In this document: positions 25,324 through 36,400 of the stretch, in pieces
Layout: the number at the start of each line of letters is the position of its first letter
Numbering within the stretch: the first letter of the stretch is position 1
DNA from: G963422445 sp963422445
Lineage (GTDB): Bacteria > Pseudomonadota > Alphaproteobacteria > Thalassobaculales > Thalassobaculaceae
Direction of reading: 5' to 3'
Length of the DNA: 64,000 bases
Assembly (NCBI GenBank): GCA_963422445.2
Contig: OY729512.2
Span: forward strand, 5,580,001 to 5,644,000
Notes under the pieces: generated by a model
Seen by the model: only the letters and a program-made list of their open reading frames with translations
Database searches by the model: none
What the model was told of the DNA's origin: nothing
Made by a program: the position numbers and the translations under genes

Positions 25324-28300
25324 TGGATGTATTCGCCTTTCGGGAAGAACTCGTCGCCGAATACGAGCGGTTTTCCCGGAGCTTCACCAGCATCCGGGCC
25401 GAGGATATTTCCCGCGAGGTCGATGCGGCCTATGCCGGAGGCCGTTTCTGGCCGGCCCCGCTCATCCAGTTGAATCCGAACTTCGAGTCGGGCGGATGGG
25501 TGGACGACCTCGTCGCCGACGGCGCTCTCGATGCGGAGTGCGCGAAGATTTTCCGGCTCAAGCACGCCAGCAACACCTTCGGCAAGCGCCTCCTGTTGCA
25601 TCGGCACCAGACCGACGCCATCGCCATCGCCGGGCACGGGGAGAGCTATGTGCTGACGACCGGCACCGGCTCCGGCAAATCGCTCGCTTACTTCATCCCC
25701 ATCGTTGACGATGTGTTGCGGCGGAAACGCGCCGGCGACGCCAGCAAGGGCATCGCCGCCATCGTCGTCTACCCGATGAACGCGCTTTGCAACAGCCAGC
25801 GCGAGGAGCTTGAGAAGTATCTGCGGCTCGGCTATGGCGAAGGCGGAGAGCCGGTCACTTTCGCCCGCTACACCGGACAGGAATCGCAGGAGGAGCGCGA
25901 GCGGATCGCGAAGAACCCTCCCGACATTCTCCTCACCAACTACGTCATGCTCGAACTGCTCATGACGCGGTTCCACGAGACCGACAAGGCGGTCCGCGAA
26001 CACGCTGCGGGACTCCGGTTCCTGGTGCTGGACGAGCTGCACACCTACCGCGGGCGGCAGGGCGCCGACGTCGCCATGCTGGTCCGCCGCGTGCGAGAAC
26101 GGTTTAACGAGCGGCTTCTCTGTATCGGCACCTCCGCGACCATGGTCTCGGAAGGATCGTCGGAAGATCGGAACGTCGCCGTTGCGCGCATTGCGAGCCG
26201 CCTGTTTGGCGCCAGGGTCGATCCCGGCAACGTCGTTTCCGAGACGCTGAGGCCCGTGACCCATAACGATGCGGGCGCAAGCGGACCCGATCTACGCGCC
26301 GCCATCGAACGAGGGATACCGGCGACCCCCACCCACGACGAGCTGTCCACACATCCTGTTGCGGCCTGGGTGGAGCGCAAGCTGGGTCTGGAAGAGCGCG
26401 GCGACAGGCTTGAGCGGATTTCTCGGCCCCTGACGATACTCGAAGCCTCGCACGCTCTCTCGGGAGACAGCGGTCTCGACGCGAAGCGCTGCCGCGACTA
26501 TCTCGCGAACTTCCTGTTGACGGCCCACCGGAGTCGGAACGAGCGAGGCCAGAGTTTCTTCGCGTTCCGGCTGCATCAGTTCATCAGCGGCGCCTGGAAC
26601 GCCTACTCGACACTCGAAGCACCGGGCGAGCGGTATCTCACCCTGCACGGTCAGCAGTTCAAGCCCGGAGACCGCAACCGGCCTCTCTATTCGCTCTGCT
26701 TCTGCCGGGCATGCGGTCAGGAATACCTGCCCGTCTGGGCAAGGTTGGCCGGCAAGCAGCCGCAGGCGTTCGCCCCCCGCGATCTCTCCGAACGCTCCAA
26801 CGACGACGAAGACATCCAGTTCGGCTATCTCATGCCCGACCCTTCGGGAATGTTCGATCCTGCGGATACTGAAAACCAGTACCCGGAGGACTGGCTCGAG
26901 TTCCGTGGCGACAAGCCCCGGCTCAAATCCCATTTCCGCCGCTACCGTCCCCACGGTGTGCGGGTGGATACCCAAGGCGGTGTCGCCGCGGATGGATTAC
27001 CCGCGTGGTTCATTCCGGGATCGTTCCGTTTCTGTCTGAACCCGGATTGCGACGCGCACTACGACGGTAGTGTGCGGAGCGACATGACCAAGCTCTCCGG
27101 TCTGTCGAGCGAAGGCCGAAGCTCCGCGACAACCGTTCTGGCGCTGTCCTCACTCAAGCATCTCATCGGCGCCGACCTCGACGAGCGCACCAAGAAGCTT
27201 CTGGCCTTCACCGACAACCGTCAGGATGCCAGCCTCCAGGCGGGCCATTTCAACGACTTCGTACAGATCCTGCTGCTGCGCGGTGCGCTGCTTGCGGCAA
27301 TTCGAGGCGATGTCGGGGGACTTCTGACCGACGACCTCCTGACCCAGGAGGTGCTCGCCCGCCTGCGCCTGGATGCAGCAGACTACGCGGCCAATCCCGA
27401 GGCCAAGGGCATCAAGGCCCAGAACACGCTCAGGGCGCTGCGCGATGTTCTCGGCTACCGGCTCTACTTCGATCTGCAGCGCGGCTGGCGCATCACCAAC
27501 CCGAACCTCGAACAGTTGAAGCTGCTGGAGATCGGCTACCGGGACCGGGGTCTCATGGACTGCTGCGAGGACGAGGAGGAATGGCGCGGAGTGCATCCCC
27601 TGCTCGGTTCCATCGCGCCGGAGCGCCGTTTCGAGATCGTCCGGGAGCTTCTGGAGCGCATGCGCAGAGCGCTCTGCATCAAGACGATCTATCTGGATCC
27701 GAACTTTCAGGAACAGATACGCAATCGAAGCTTCAACGAGCTGAAGGAGCCTTGGGGCCTGTCGGAGGACGAACGCCTGTTCTCCCACGCCTTCATGGTT
27801 CCCCGGCCGGGCGGCCGCGGGCGTCGGGCGGACTATCGCGTTCTAAATATCTCTCATCGGTCCGCGTTCGGCCGGAAGGTGAAGTCCCAGGCGTTCTGGG
27901 GACACGACAATCCCTGCTATCCATCCAGGTTCGACGAGGACGTCTACAACGACGTGGTGGACGACATCCTGCGCGTGCTGACGACCTACGGCTATGTCGA
28001 GCCCACAGACCTCGACGGCGACCGAATCGGTTTCCGCATCGACAGTTCGGTTCTCGAATGGTGCATCGCCGACGACACCGGTGCGTACCAGGGTCCAGCC
28101 AATGCATTCTTCCGCGACCTCTACGAGAATGTGGCGGGACTCCTCGACAGCGACGATCGCCTTCTTCACCAACTGGAGGCGCGAGAACACACCGCGCAGG
28201 TGGATGCAGAAGCCCGTGAGGAACGAGAACTGCGTTTCCGCAAGGGACTGTCAGGCGAGCGCGTCGTCGACGGCAAGGTGGAACCGGCCGGACTTCCCGT

Positions 28301-30590
28301 CCTCTTCTGCTCGCCGACCATGGAACTCGGTGTCGACATCTCCACGCTGAACGCGGTCTACATGCGCAACGTGCCGCCGACGCCCGCGAATTACGCCCAG
28401 CGAAGCGGACGCGCGGGGCGCAGCGGCCAGCCGGCGCTGGTTGTCACCTACTGCGCGGCGAGGTCGCCGCACGACCAGTATTTCTTCTCCGATCCGACCC
28501 GCATGGTGGCCGGCGCGGTCAATCCTCCGAACATCGACCTCGCCAATGAAGACCTGATCCGCAGCCATTTGCAGGCCGTCTGGCTCTCGGAAACGGGCGT
28601 CATTCTTGGCTCTTCCGTACGCGATGTGCTCGATCGGGAGAAGCCCGACAAGTTGCCTCTGCACGACGAGGTCGCGGAACAGATCGGCAGCGCCCGGGCC
28701 GTGGCCGAGGCGCAGCGACGCGGGCAACGCATTCTTGCGACGCTCGGATCCGACCTCTCTGGGCGGGCTGCGCCCTGGTACACGGACACTTGGCTCAAGA
28801 GCGCGACGAACTCCGCGGACCGCCGCTTCGATGCCGCTTTCGGCCGGTGGCGCTCGCTCTTCCGCGCGACAACGAACCAGATGAAGTTCGCCAACGATGT
28901 CGTCAACAACGCTGCAGCAACCGAACGGGAGCGCCGGGAAGCCAAGGCGCGCTACGACGAAGCGTTTACCCAGCAGAACCTGCTTCTCCACAGCAAACCG
29001 ACCATGAACTCCGACTTCTACACCTACCGCTACCTAGCCGCAGAGGGGTTCCTGCCGGGCTATAACTTCCCGCGCCTGCCGCTGATGGCCTTCGTTCCCG
29101 GCCGGCGCGAGAAGGTGGCCCGGGATTCATTTCTGAGCCGGCCGCGGTTCCTCGGACTCACCGAGTTCGGCCCTCAATCCATCATCTACCACGAGGGCAG
29201 CACCTATCGCGTACGGCGCGCCATTCTATCCAGTCGCGGCGATGAGTCCGGGGTGACCGCATCGGCCAGTCTCCCGGTGCAGGCCGCCCGCATCTGTCCC
29301 GCGTGCGGCTATGGACACTTCGGCGATCAGAAGGAGTACGAGCGCTGCGTCAGCTGCGACGAACGTCTCGACAGCGGGCGCGCGATCTTGAACCTCTACC
29401 GCATCGAACAGGTGTCCACCCAGAGGGCGAACCGCATCACCTCGGACGAGGAAGAACGCCAGCGCCAGGGTTACGAGATGGTCACGACGCTTCGCTTCAG
29501 CGAAGAGAACGGCCGGGCGCGGGTCGAGGGCGTCGCCGTCGAGGAGAACGGCGAGACGCTGCTGGAACTGCGCTACGGCCCGGCCGCCACGCTGTGGCGC
29601 ATCAATCTCGGGTGGCGCCGCCGCGAGGAGAAGTCAGTCTACGGCTTCAGCGTCGATGCCAACACCGGCGAATGGACCCGCGACTCGCAGGCGCCCACCG
29701 ACGCGGAAGACGATAGCGTGCGTGACTGCAAGACCGTCGAGCGCATCACGCCATACGTCGAAGACACCCGCAACGTCCTCGTTCTCCGTCCGGCGATCGA
29801 CCTGACCGAGACGGCCATGGTGTCGCTGCAATACGCAATCAAGCGCGGCATCGAGCAGGAGTTCCAGCTGGAGGAGGCGGAGCTTGCCGCCGAGCCGCTT
29901 CCCGACCGCGACGACCGGAGCACGATCCTGTTCTACGAGGCCGCCGAAGGCGGCGCGGGCGTCCTCACCCGCCTGGCCAGCGACTCCGGCGCGCTGGCGC
30001 GGATCGCCCGCAAGGCGCTCGAAGTCTGCCATTACGCATCGCGGTCGGGAGACTGGACGGGATGGAATGACCTCGACAATCGCGACGACGAATGCGAGGC
30101 CGGCTGCTATCGATGTCTGCTCAGCTACTACAACCAGCCGGACCATCCGCAGATCGACCGGCAGGACGAGGGCATGCTCGACCTGCTCTGCCGGTTGACG
30201 CGCGGCGAACGCAGCAGCCTCGACCATACGCCGGGCGCCGGCGACAGCTTCGACGAGTTGTGGAACATCGCCGGCTCGAGTCTGGAAAAGGACTGGCTGA
30301 CATACATCAGGAAGAACGGATACCGCCTGCCCGACCGGGGACAGCCCTACCTCGAGGACTTCGATACCCGGCCCGACTTCGCGTATACCGGCGATCAGAC
30401 CCTGATCTATATCGACGGCCCTCACCATCGCGCGCAGCGCAAAGGAACCGAAGACGCCGAGGTGACGCGGCGGCTCGAAGACGCGGGATTCACGGTCGTG
30501 CGATTCACCGAGGACAGCGCATCATGGGATCCTGTCTTCGACGAGTACGGCTGGGTCTTCGCGCCGGGCACGACATCGGCAGCCGAATAA
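25323..30590 (+). CDS. DEAD/DEAH helicase with DUF1998 and nuclease-like tail
   Basis: 1755 aa. Helicase domain 1 has GTGSGKS (114-120), DELH (237-240) and IGTSATM. Helicase domain 2 has CSPTMELGVDISTLN and YAQRSGRAGRSG (about 1024-1035). A C-x2-C zinc knuckle (ICPACGYG, then RCVSCDERL) precedes a DUF1998 region with EAAEGGAGVLTRL and ECEAGCYRCLLSYYNQ (about 1590). The last ~90 residues (RPDFAYTGDQTLIYIDGPHH) resemble DUF559/Vsr-like restriction-endonuclease folds. Helicase plus DUF1998 corresponds to the DrmA and DrmB components of DISARM, here in one chain. The start overlaps the toxin stop (TGATG) and the next gene follows after 18 nt. Likely an anti-phage DNA translocase. Confidence 0.85.
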   Translation: MDVFAFREELVAEYERFSRSFTSIRAEDISREVDAAYAGGRFWPAPLIQLNPNFESGGWVDDLVADGALDAECAKIFRLKHASNTFGKRLLLHRHQTDAIAIAGHGESYVLTTGTGSGKSLAYFIPIVDDVLRRKRAGDASKGIAAIVVYPMNALCNSQREELEKYLRLGYGEGGEPVTFARYTGQESQEERERIAKNPPDILLTNYVMLELLMTRFHETDKAVREHAAGLRFLVLDELHTYRGRQGADVAMLVRRVRERFNERLLCIGTSATMVSEGSSEDRNVAVARIASRLFGARVDPGNVVSETLRPVTHNDAGASGPDLRAAIERGIPATPTHDELSTHPVAAWVERKLGLEERGDRLERISRPLTILEASHALSGDSGLDAKRCRDYLANFLLTAHRSRNERGQSFFAFRLHQFISGAWNAYSTLEAPGERYLTLHGQQFKPGDRNRPLYSLCFCRACGQEYLPVWARLAGKQPQAFAPRDLSERSNDDEDIQFGYLMPDPSGMFDPADTENQYPEDWLEFRGDKPRLKSHFRRYRPHGVRVDTQGGVAADGLPAWFIPGSFRFCLNPDCDAHYDGSVRSDMTKLSGLSSEGRSSATTVLALSSLKHLIGADLDERTKKLLAFTDNRQDASLQAGHFNDFVQILLLRGALLAAIRGDVGGLLTDDLLTQEVLARLRLDAADYAANPEAKGIKAQNTLRALRDVLGYRLYFDLQRGWRITNPNLEQLKLLEIGYRDRGLMDCCEDEEEWRGVHPLLGSIAPERRFEIVRELLERMRRALCIKTIYLDPNFQEQIRNRSFNELKEPWGLSEDERLFSHAFMVPRPGGRGRRADYRVLNISHRSAFGRKVKSQAFWGHDNPCYPSRFDEDVYNDVVDDILRVLTTYGYVEPTDLDGDRIGFRIDSSVLEWCIADDTGAYQGPANAFFRDLYENVAGLLDSDDRLLHQLEAREHTAQVDAEAREERELRFRKGLSGERVVDGKVEPAGLPVLFCSPTMELGVDISTLNAVYMRNVPPTPANYAQRSGRAGRSGQPALVVTYCAARSPHDQYFFSDPTRMVAGAVNPPNIDLANEDLIRSHLQAVWLSETGVILGSSVRDVLDREKPDKLPLHDEVAEQIGSARAVAEAQRRGQRILATLGSDLSGRAAPWYTDTWLKSATNSADRRFDAAFGRWRSLFRATTNQMKFANDVVNNAAATERERREAKARYDEAFTQQNLLLHSKPTMNSDFYTYRYLAAEGFLPGYNFPRLPLMAFVPGRREKVARDSFLSRPRFLGLTEFGPQSIIYHEGSTYRVRRAILSSRGDESGVTASASLPVQAARICPACGYGHFGDQKEYERCVSCDERLDSGRAILNLYRIEQVSTQRANRITSDEEERQRQGYEMVTTLRFSEENGRARVEGVAVEENGETLLELRYGPAATLWRINLGWRRREEKSVYGFSVDANTGEWTRDSQAPTDAEDDSVRDCKTVERITPYVEDTRNVLVLRPAIDLTETAMVSLQYAIKRGIEQEFQLEEAELAAEPLPDRDDRSTILFYEAAEGGAGVLTRLASDSGALARIARKALEVCHYASRSGDWTGWNDLDNRDDECEAGCYRCLLSYYNQPDHPQIDRQDEGMLDLLCRLTRGERSSLDHTPGAGDSFDELWNIAGSSLEKDWLTYIRKNGYRLPDRGQPYLEDFDTRPDFAYTGDQTLIYIDGPHHRAQRKGTEDAEVTRRLEDAGFTVVRFTEDSASWDPVFDEYGWVFAPGTTSAAE

Positions 30591-30608
30591 AGAGCGGAAA
30601 AGAGGTCG

Positions 30609-33470
30609 ATGGCAACGGCGATTGCATTCAAACCGGGGGATCTGGTCCGGGCGCGCCAGCGCGAGTGGGTGGTTCTTCCGGAGACGCGCGACGATCTCCT
30701 GAAGCTCCGGCCGCTCGGCGGCGCGGAGGACGATGCGACCCTCATCTATCTCCCGCTCGAAACCGAGTCGCCCGTTCCCGCGACATTCGATCTCCCCAAC
30801 CCGGACTTGCCCGGCTCCCGGGAGGCGGCGCTGCTGCTGCGCGACGCGCTTCGCCTGAAGCTCCGGGCCGGCGCCGGACCGTTTCGCAGCTTCGGCAACA
30901 TCAATGTCGAACCGCGCGCCTATCAGCTGGTGCCCCTGCTGATGGCCCTCAAGCTGGACACCGTCCGGTTGCTCGTCGCCGACGACGTCGGCATCGGCAA
31001 GACCATCGAGGCGGGTCTCATCGCGCGAGAATTGCTCGACCGCGGCGAGATCGAACGGTTCACCGTCATCTGTCCGCCGCATCTGTGCGAACAGTGGCAA
31101 CAGGAACTCGCGGAGAAGTTCGGCATCGACGCCGAGGTTGTCCGCACCGGCACGGCCACCCGCCTGGAACGGGGACTGCGGCCCGACGAATCGGTATTCG
31201 AGGCCCATCCCTTCACGGTGGTGTCCCTCGACTACATCAAGTCGGATCGGCGCCGCAGCGACTTTCTGCGCGCCTGTCCAGAGTTCATCATCGTCGACGA
31301 GGCTCACACCTGCGTGCAGTCGAACACGAACACGCGCCACCAGCGTTACCGCCTGCTCAAGGGTCTCGCCGAAAGCGAGCCGCCGCGAAGCATGGTGTTC
31401 CTGACCGCCACCCCGCATTCGGGCGACGACACCGCCTTCCACAATCTGCTGGGCCTGCTGGAGCCGAAGTTTGCCGAACTGGCCGACACGCCCGAAGGCG
31501 ATGCACGCCGACGCTTGCGCGACGACCTCGCGCTGCAGTTCGTGCAGCGCCGACGCAGCGACATCGCCGAATGGAAGGACGACACAGCCTTCCCCGTCCG
31601 CGAAAGCCGGGAAGCGACCTACCGGCTGACGGGCGACTGGGGCCGGCTCTTCGACGATGTGCTCGCCTATGCCAGGACCATGGTCCGCCGCGCGGAGAGC
31701 GGGACGAAGCTGCAGCAACGGATGTCCTGGTGGGCCGCGCTCGCGTTGTTGCGCTGCGTTTCCTCCAGCCCGGCGGCCGCCTCTCTGGCCCTGCGAACCC
31801 GACTCCAGGCCGCCGAAGGCGAGACCGAACAGGCGCAGATCGCGAATCTGGATCGGGCGGCAGGCGAATCCGTGATGGACGAAACGGCCGACGACTCGCT
31901 CAGCCTCACCGAGAGCGTGCCCGCCGGCACCGTCGAAAAGGCGGTGGATGCCGCGGCCCTGCGCGAACTCATCGAACGGGCGGATGCTCTGCGCGGCGCC
32001 CGGAACGATCCCAAACTCAAGACCCTGGTCGAAGAGGTGAGACACCTTGTGCAGGACGGGTTCCGGCCGGTCGTGTTCTGCCGCTACATCGCCACCGCGC
32101 ACTATGTCGGCGCTGAACTGAAAAAAACCCTGACCGCCGGGAATACGCATGTCGCCGTGGTCACCGGAGAGCTCACCTCCGATCAGCGCGAAGAACGCGT
32201 CGAGGCGCTTGGGGACCTCGACGAACAAGTCGCGCCCGTGTTGGTGGCCACCGACTGTCTGTCCGAAGGCGTCAACCTTCAGAGCTGGTTCGACGCGGTG
32301 GTCCACTACGACCTCACCTGGAATCCGACCCGCCATGAGCAACGCGAGGGCCGCGCGGATCGTTTCGGGCAAACCTCCCGGACCGTTCGCGCGCTGATGC
32401 TCTACGGCGAGAACAATCCCGTCGACGGCGCCGTGCTTCGCGTGATCCTCCGCAAGGCCGAGAAGATCAAGAAGGAGCTCGGCGTCTCCGTGCCCTTGCC
32501 GACGGACAACAACAAGATCGTCGACGCCATCATGAGAGCCGTTCTCCTTCACGGCAGCGACCATTCCCACGCTACCCAGATGGCGCTGGATTTCGGGCAG
32601 GCCGAGACCGAGGTGGACGATGCCTGGCAGACGGCCGGGAACAGGATGACACGCACGGTCTTCGCCCAGCGACGTCTGACGCCCGACGACGTGCTGCCCG
32701 AGTGGCGAAAGGCCGTATCCGTACTTGGCGGGCCCGACGATGTCGCCCGCTTCGTGCGCCTGTCCGCCGAACGCCTGGGGGCGCCGCTCGATGCGCGGGA
32801 CGGCTATTGCCGATTGCCTGTGGCCCACTTCCCGAAACCGCTTCAGGACCGTCTCGAGGCCATCGGGTTCAGAGCATCCGCGAAAATCGCGTTCACGCGA
32901 CCCGCGCCCGTGGGCGCGACCTGCATCCACCGCGCTCATCCGCTGGTCGCAGCACTTGCGGACTATGTGGCAGAACAAGCGCTCGACACCGACAGGCCGG
33001 CGGTCGGCGCCCGCACCGGCGCCATCTTCACCAGGGACATTGGGAGCCGCACCGTGCTCTACCTGTTGCGCCTGCGCAGTCAACTCCAGGTGGAACGGCG
33101 ATGCCCGGACGGCCGGTATTCGCCGCTCAAATCGCTTCTGGCCGAGGAATGCCTCGGAATCGCCGTCCGAGGCGGCGCCACGCCCGAACTGTTGACCGAG
33201 GACGATGCATTGTCGCTTCTCTCACTGGAACCAGGGCGCAATATGCCGGACGGGCAGAAGACCCGCCTCGTACGGCAGGCTCTCGAAGCGCTGCCGGACC
33301 TGGAAGACACATTCGAGCGTGTGGCCCACGAGCAGGCCCGCCGGTTGCTCGCGGATCATCGCCGCGTCCGCGAGGCCAGCGACGCCAGGGGCCTGCGCTA
33401 CAACGTCATCCCGGCCCTGCCGATCGACAAGATCGGAGTCTACGTCCTCATGCCCATGGCAAGTTTCTAG
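30609..33470 (+). CDS. SNF2/SWI2 helicase, DrmD-like
   Basis: 953 aa. SF2 ATPase: DDVGIGKT (125-132), VICPPHLCEQW (motif Ia), DEAH (230-233), FLTATPHSGDDTAFHN (motif III). The C-terminal helicase half has VLVATDCLSEGVNLQ, then HYDLTWNPTRHEQREGRADRFGQ (motif VI). This is the long bacterial SNF2-like type found in class 1 DISARM (DrmD) and related restriction systems; it moves on DNA without strand separation. It lies between the DUF1998 helicase (18-nt gap) and the methyltransferase (2-nt gap), clearly one operon. No truncation is visible. Confidence 0.88.
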   Translation: MATAIAFKPGDLVRARQREWVVLPETRDDLLKLRPLGGAEDDATLIYLPLETESPVPATFDLPNPDLPGSREAALLLRDALRLKLRAGAGPFRSFGNINVEPRAYQLVPLLMALKLDTVRLLVADDVGIGKTIEAGLIARELLDRGEIERFTVICPPHLCEQWQQELAEKFGIDAEVVRTGTATRLERGLRPDESVFEAHPFTVVSLDYIKSDRRRSDFLRACPEFIIVDEAHTCVQSNTNTRHQRYRLLKGLAESEPPRSMVFLTATPHSGDDTAFHNLLGLLEPKFAELADTPEGDARRRLRDDLALQFVQRRRSDIAEWKDDTAFPVRESREATYRLTGDWGRLFDDVLAYARTMVRRAESGTKLQQRMSWWAALALLRCVSSSPAAASLALRTRLQAAEGETEQAQIANLDRAAGESVMDETADDSLSLTESVPAGTVEKAVDAAALRELIERADALRGARNDPKLKTLVEEVRHLVQDGFRPVVFCRYIATAHYVGAELKKTLTAGNTHVAVVTGELTSDQREERVEALGDLDEQVAPVLVATDCLSEGVNLQSWFDAVVHYDLTWNPTRHEQREGRADRFGQTSRTVRALMLYGENNPVDGAVLRVILRKAEKIKKELGVSVPLPTDNNKIVDAIMRAVLLHGSDHSHATQMALDFGQAETEVDDAWQTAGNRMTRTVFAQRRLTPDDVLPEWRKAVSVLGGPDDVARFVRLSAERLGAPLDARDGYCRLPVAHFPKPLQDRLEAIGFRASAKIAFTRPAPVGATCIHRAHPLVAALADYVAEQALDTDRPAVGARTGAIFTRDIGSRTVLYLLRLRSQLQVERRCPDGRYSPLKSLLAEECLGIAVRGGATPELLTEDDALSLLSLEPGRNMPDGQKTRLVRQALEALPDLEDTFERVAHEQARRLLADHRRVREASDARGLRYNVIPALPIDKIGVYVLMPMASF

Positions 33471-33472
33471 CC

Positions 33473-36400
33473 GTGGCGAGCGCGCGAAGAAGTCGAGGGT
33501 TCACGGCCCTGAAGATCGAAGGCGGTATCCTGCCGCCAGAGTTCCTTCAAGCTGTCGCCGCGCTCGAGGCGCCCCGACAGACGGGCGCCGACTATGGGCT
33601 GTCGAAATCGCTCGCGGTCAAGGAAGAACTCGCCCGGTACTGGCGCATCGCCAGCGATCTCCACGGGCGCTATGCCGAGCGCCACCCTCGCCAGGACCTC
33701 CGGGCGACGCAGGTCGGCGTCGAGGATTGGCTCGTCCCTTTCCTGCGCTCGGTGCTTGGCTATGACGACCTGACCGCCGCGGAAAGTGTCGTGCGGGAGG
33801 ATCGCGTCTTCAGCTTGACGCACCGCGCCTGTGGCGGCGCCGTGCCTCTCCTGCTCGTGACCCATGAATTCGACCTCGACAGGGCCGATCCCCGTTTCGG
33901 GCACGATGGCCGCCGGCAGGCGCCCCACGGCATGATGCAGGAGTATCTCAACGCCGAGGACGACGCGTTGTGGGGAATGGTTTCCAACGGCTCGAAACTT
34001 CGCATCCTGCGGGACAATCCGAGCCTGACACGGCCCTCCTGCATCGAGGCCGACCTCGACCTCGTCTTTGCGGAGGAGCTTTACCCGGACTTCGCCGCGC
34101 TCTGGCTCGTCGCCCATGCCACCCGCCTCCGGCCCGCCGACGACAAGCCGTCGGGCTGCATCATCGAATCCTGGCGGGCCAAGGCGCACGAAACCGGTGA
34201 GCGCGTCCGGGAGAATCTCCGCGACGGGGTCACCGATTCCCTGCGTCGGATCGGCAACGGTTTCCTGCAGCATCCATCGAACGTCAAACTGCGCGAAGCT
34301 CTCGAAAGCGGTGCGCTCACACCGGAGCGCTATTTCCAGCAACTCCTACGCCTCGTGTATCGCCTGCTTTTTCTCTTCACGGCCGAGGAGCGCAATCTGC
34401 TTCATACGCCAGAGGCTACGGACGAACAGCGCGCCGTGTTCGCGGATGGCTACGCCTTGTCCCGACTGCGCGAACGCGCCCTACGCCGCCGCCACTACGA
34501 CCGGAACCAGGATCTCTGGCGGGGTCTCCAGATCACCTTCCGGGCGCTCGCCGAGAGCGCTCCCGGCCTTGGCCTGCCCGCGCTTGGCGGTCTGTTCCGG
34601 GCCGACCGGTGTCCCGACCTCGACGACGCGGCCATCGCCAACGAACACCTGCTCGAAGCCGTTCGCACCCTTGCCTTCTTCCGGTCGGATCGAAGCCTCG
34701 CCCGCATCAATTACAGGGACATGGATACCGAGGAGCTCGGCTCCGTCTACGAGAGCCTGCTGGAGCTTCGGCCCGTCATCGACGTGGACGCTTCGCCGTG
34801 GACATTCACCTTCACCGGCGATGGTAACGGAGAGCGAGCCAAGGGATCCGATCGCAAGCTGACCGGCTCCTATTACACGCCGCCCAGCCTCGTGAGCGAA
34901 CTGGTCAAGTCGACCCTCGATCCGGTTGTCGCCGAGGCCATTGCTGCACGCCCGGAAGACCCGCGCGCCGCGATCCTCGCTCTGAGAATCGTCGACCCGG
35001 CCTGCGGTTCGGGGCATTTCCTGCTGGCGGCGGCACGCCGTCTCGCCGCCGAGATCGCCCGCATCGAATCGGGCGTCGACACGTCGGACGAAGCCACGCG
35101 ACAACACGCACTGCGCGAGGTGGTCCAGCATTGCATCTACGGCGTAGACCGCAATCCGCTCGCCGTCGAGCTCTGCAAGACGGCGCTGTGGATGGAGACG
35201 ATCGAGCCCGGCAAGCCGCTCACATTCCTCGACTCCCACATCCTTCGGGGAGACAGCCTGGTCGGCATTCTCGATCCCGAGATCATGGCGGGCGGCATTC
35301 CCGGTGACGCCTACAAGCCCTTGACCGGCGATGACAAGGCCGTGTGCCGGGATCTGAAGAAGCGAAACCGGCAGCCGAAGCAGGAGGATCTGTTCGACCA
35401 GGACGCCGTGCTGGAAGTCGCCGTGGCAGGCATCGACCTCGACGCCATGCCCGAGGAAACGCTGGATGAGGTCGAGCGCAAGCGCGCCGCTTGGGAAGCC
35501 GCGTTGCGCGACGACACCCGGACCCGTGAAGCTCTGCGCGCCAATCTCTTCGTCGGAGCGTACTTCGCACCGAAGACGCGCGATACGCTGCAGATCGTGC
35601 CCCAGACCCAAGACCTCCAACGGCTGGGAAGCGATGTGCCTCGACGCCGCGGCGTCGAGGCCCTCGTGCGGAAGCTGGCAGGCACGCGCGATTTTTTTCA
35701 CTGGCATCTGGCATTCGCCGAGATCATGCAGAACCGCGGTTTCGATGCCGTTCTCGGCAACCCGCCCTGGGAACGCATCAAGCTGCAGGAACAGGAGTTC
35801 TTCGCCTTGCGGTCGCCGGAGATTGCGGCCGCGCCGAACAAGGCCGCGCGAGACCATCTGATCCGGCAACTGAATCGCGACGACGCTTCGCCGGCGGAAA
35901 AGGCACTGTTCATCGAGTTCGAAACCGCCAAGCGCGAAGCCGAGGCGGCGAGTCAGTTTGCCCGAACCGGTGGCCGATTCCCACTGACCGGCGTCGGCGA
36001 CCTGAACACCTATGCCGTGTTCGCGGAGACGTTTCTGCAACTCGTCAATCCGCGAGGACGCGCCGGCATGATTGTGCCTACCGGTATCGCCACCGACCAT
36101 TCCACCAAGGCGTTCTTCGAGCACATCGTTACCCGACAAAGGCTCGTCAGCTTGTTCGACTTCGAGAACCGGGAGAAGGTATTTCCGGGGATAGACAGCC
36201 GGATCAAGTTCTGCCTCCTCACTCTGAGCGGCAAGGACAATCCGGTTTCCGAAGCTGAGTTCGCATTCTTCCTGCACCAGGCGGAGCAGTTGAAGGAAGC
36301 CGAGCAACGTTTCACGCTGTCCACGGACGATTTCTTGCTGTTCAATCCCAACACGCGGACGTGCCCGATATTCCGCACGAGGCGCGACATGGAAATCGCG

